Origin: Bacteroidota bacterium
GTDB taxonomy: Bacteria; Bacteroidota; Bacteroidia; Chitinophagales; LD1
Assembly: GCA_003165135.1 (NCBI GenBank)
Contig: PLSN01000508.1
Coordinates: forward strand, 6,398-12,153
Length of the DNA: 5,756 bases
Direction: 5' to 3'
Part shown: in pieces, positions 4,948 through 5,756 of the stretch
Numbering within the stretch: position 1 is the first letter of the stretch
Layout of the letters: the number at the start of each line of letters is the position of its first letter
The notes under the pieces: model-generated
What the model was told of the DNA's origin: nothing
What the model saw: only the letters and a program-made list of their open reading frames with translations
The model's database searches: none
Translations under genes and position numbers: made by a program

Positions 4948-5384
4948 TTACGGTTAGCTGCCTTTATGGTGCCTTTGATTATTTCGGCCATCTCAGCATC
5001 AGTATCAAGTGATATACCCACGCTGCGGTCTACCACCAGTTCATTCAGGTAGCTTATTTCCTGATGCAGGGTGTAATAGGTAGTCTTTACACCGGGGTAA
5101 AGAACGGAACGCTGGACCCTGTTTAGGATCTTTACACTATTGCTCACTATTTTCTTTATCGACCTTGGAGCCATCTTTGATTCTTTAAACCCTTTCATGT
5201 CTCGTTCTATCTCAAAGGTAATATTTAGCAAGAGTGTATGAAGGTCGGTCATAAGGCGATTGAGTTCATTCATTCTGTCCAGCAGGGTATCGATGTCTTG
5301 CTGCCAGGTTGTTTTAGCCTTATATAGTGATTCTGATTTCCTATATGCAGAGTCAATTTTAATATCAATAGCGGTGTCGCTCAT
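4944..5384 (-). CDS. Helical protein upstream of the toxin, candidate antitoxin or partner
   Basis: This 146-residue soluble protein looks almost entirely alpha-helical. A long amphipathic helix region (about residues 12-62) contains TWQQDIDTLLDRMNELNRLMTDLHTLL with leucine/isoleucine spacing suited to a coiled coil. A basic segment follows (64-92, KGFKESKMAPRSIKKIV), then a second helical part to the end. There are no transmembrane segments and no cysteines. I see no helix-turn-helix, AbrB-like or ribbon-helix-helix signature, so it is not one of the common antitoxin DNA-binding types. Position is the main clue: it is the first gene of a two-gene unit whose second gene is a RelE-like toxin, and its stop codon overlaps the toxin's likely ATG. 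A probable promoter lies just upstream. The antitoxin role is inferred, and the family is not recognised. Confidence 0.8.
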   Translation of the reverse strand: MSDTAIDIKIDSAYRKSESLYKAKTTWQQDIDTLLDRMNELNRLMTDLHTLLLNITFEIERDMKGFKESKMAPRSIKKIVSNSVKILNRVQRSVLYPGVKTTYYTLHQEISYLNELVVDRSVGISLDTDAEMAEIIKGTIKAANRK

Positions 5385-5404
5385 TTTGAATCATTTTTCT
5401 ATAA

Positions 5405-5436
5405 TAAAAATAAAGATTTTAATCGATTTTGGCAAA
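5405..5436 (-). promoter_or_regulatory. Probable Bacteroidota-type promoter of the toxin-pair operon
   Basis: Read on the minus strand, TTTG at 5436-5433 is followed by a 20-base spacer and TATTTTTA at 5412-5405, one mismatch from TAnnTTTG. The predicted transcript start near 5398 leaves only about 14 bases before the ATG at 5384, an unusually short leader. The spacing agrees with the plus-strand promoter at 2241 (19 bases). Confidence 0.42.
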
Positions 5437-5441
5437 AATCG
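5424..5441. repeat. Inverted repeat overlapping the -33 element
   Basis: A 7-bp inverted repeat (CGATTTT at 5424-5430, AAAATCG at 5435-5441) with a 4-base centre covers the -33 box of the probable minus-strand promoter. This placement suits an operator for autoregulation by an antitoxin or toxin-antitoxin complex. It could instead be a weak terminator for the membrane-protein gene, since A/T-rich sequence follows it on the minus strand. Confidence 0.4.
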
Positions 5442-5508
5442 GGCTACCTCATACCTTTGAAGCTGCATCGACACGACGCTTGAATATGAAGCAGATATGA
5501 TCTTCCTT

Positions 5509-5756
5509 CTATGACTTATTTTCTGCTTCCTTCTCCTTACTCACCGGAAAGAATATCACTGTCAGCGCCTGTGCTATGACCATGATAAAGATGAGCTTGA
5601 CCGGTGTGGTGTATCGCGCCTGTACTGCAAACGGACTATGTATGAAGCCGAAATACAGCAGCAGGATGATCGGATAGGCGAATACTTTCATGGCCTTGAA
5701 GTTTTTGATACAGGCTATCGGTATGAATATGACACCGAAGAGAAAGATGATAAACG
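5509..5756 (-). CDS. C-terminal end of a multi-pass membrane protein, possibly a membrane glycosyltransferase
   Basis: The frame stays open to the right edge, so the gene is partial and the ATG at 5691 is internal. Eighty-one residues are visible. They hold three hydrophobic segments: residues 1-15 (FIIFLFGVIFIPIAC), 24-38 (around YPIILLLYFGFI) and 52-70 (VKLIFIMVIAQALTVIFF). A short charged cytoplasmic-type tail follows (SKEKEAENKS). Between segments two and three lies HSPFAVQARYTTPVK. An Arg-Tyr-x-x-Pro before the last membrane helix is often seen at the end of GT39/ArnT-like membrane glycosyltransferases, where it reads RYxxP. That resemblance is the only functional clue and is weak. Its base composition is closer to the left-hand genes than to the toxin pair. 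It is probably transcribed from outside the window and ends 124 bases before the start of the toxin-pair operon. Confidence 0.75.
   Translation of the reverse strand, partial: FIIFLFGVIFIPIACIKNFKAMKVFAYPIILLLYFGFIHSPFAVQARYTTPVKLIFIMVIAQALTVIFFPVSKEKEAENKS

Overview
The window looks like Bacteroidota DNA, probably a prophage or phage-derived accessory region. Three things point there. A sequence at 2241-2271 fits the Bacteroidota promoter rule (TTTG, 19 bases, TAnnTTTG). The gene starts lack purine-rich Shine-Dalgarno boxes and sit behind A/T-rich leaders. A small lipoprotein begins Cys-Lys-Lys-Cys after its signal peptide, a style common in this phylum. No integrase, portal, terminase or tRNA is present, so the phage reading rests on the look of the two large unknown proteins and is an inference.

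Left part (1-1264). The end of a secreted- or virion-looking protein with repeated GGSGY units runs off the left edge. It is followed by a short gap packed with degenerate 7-base repeats and two adjacent hairpins. Middle (1265-3521). A lipoprotein gene on the minus strand stands back to back with a family-25 type glycosyltransferase. A clear promoter then precedes a two-gene unit: a 74-residue helical protein and a 319-residue cysteine-containing protein that resembles conserved unknown proteins of Bacteroidota prophages. Next (3520-4519) comes a second glycosyltransferase of the GT-A fold with a DxD motif. Its gene starts inside a run of heptamer repeats and carries another heptamer array in its coding sequence.

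Right part (4523-5756) is on the minus strand. A two-gene operon encodes a helical 146-residue protein followed by a RelE/HigB-like toxin. It is AT-richer than its left neighbours and has its own probable promoter with an overlapping inverted repeat. The toxin gene is notable. An ATG overlapping the upstream stop codon (ATGA) opens a frame that encodes a plausible toxin N-terminus. That frame joins the toxin frame by a -1 shift exactly at a canonical slippery heptamer, A AAT TTC. It is either a programmed frameshift or a one-base indel. The last gene, running off the right edge, is the C-terminal end of a multi-pass membrane protein, possibly a membrane glycosyltransferase.

Taken together, the window holds structural-looking genes, surface-modifying genes (two or three glycosyltransferases and a lipoprotein) and a toxin-antitoxin-like pair, with repeat sequences at most of the left-hand and central boundaries. 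This fits a modular, exchangeable accessory region. The strongest candidates for something undescribed are the toxin pair with its frameshift site and its unfamiliar partner protein, and the recurring heptamer arrays.
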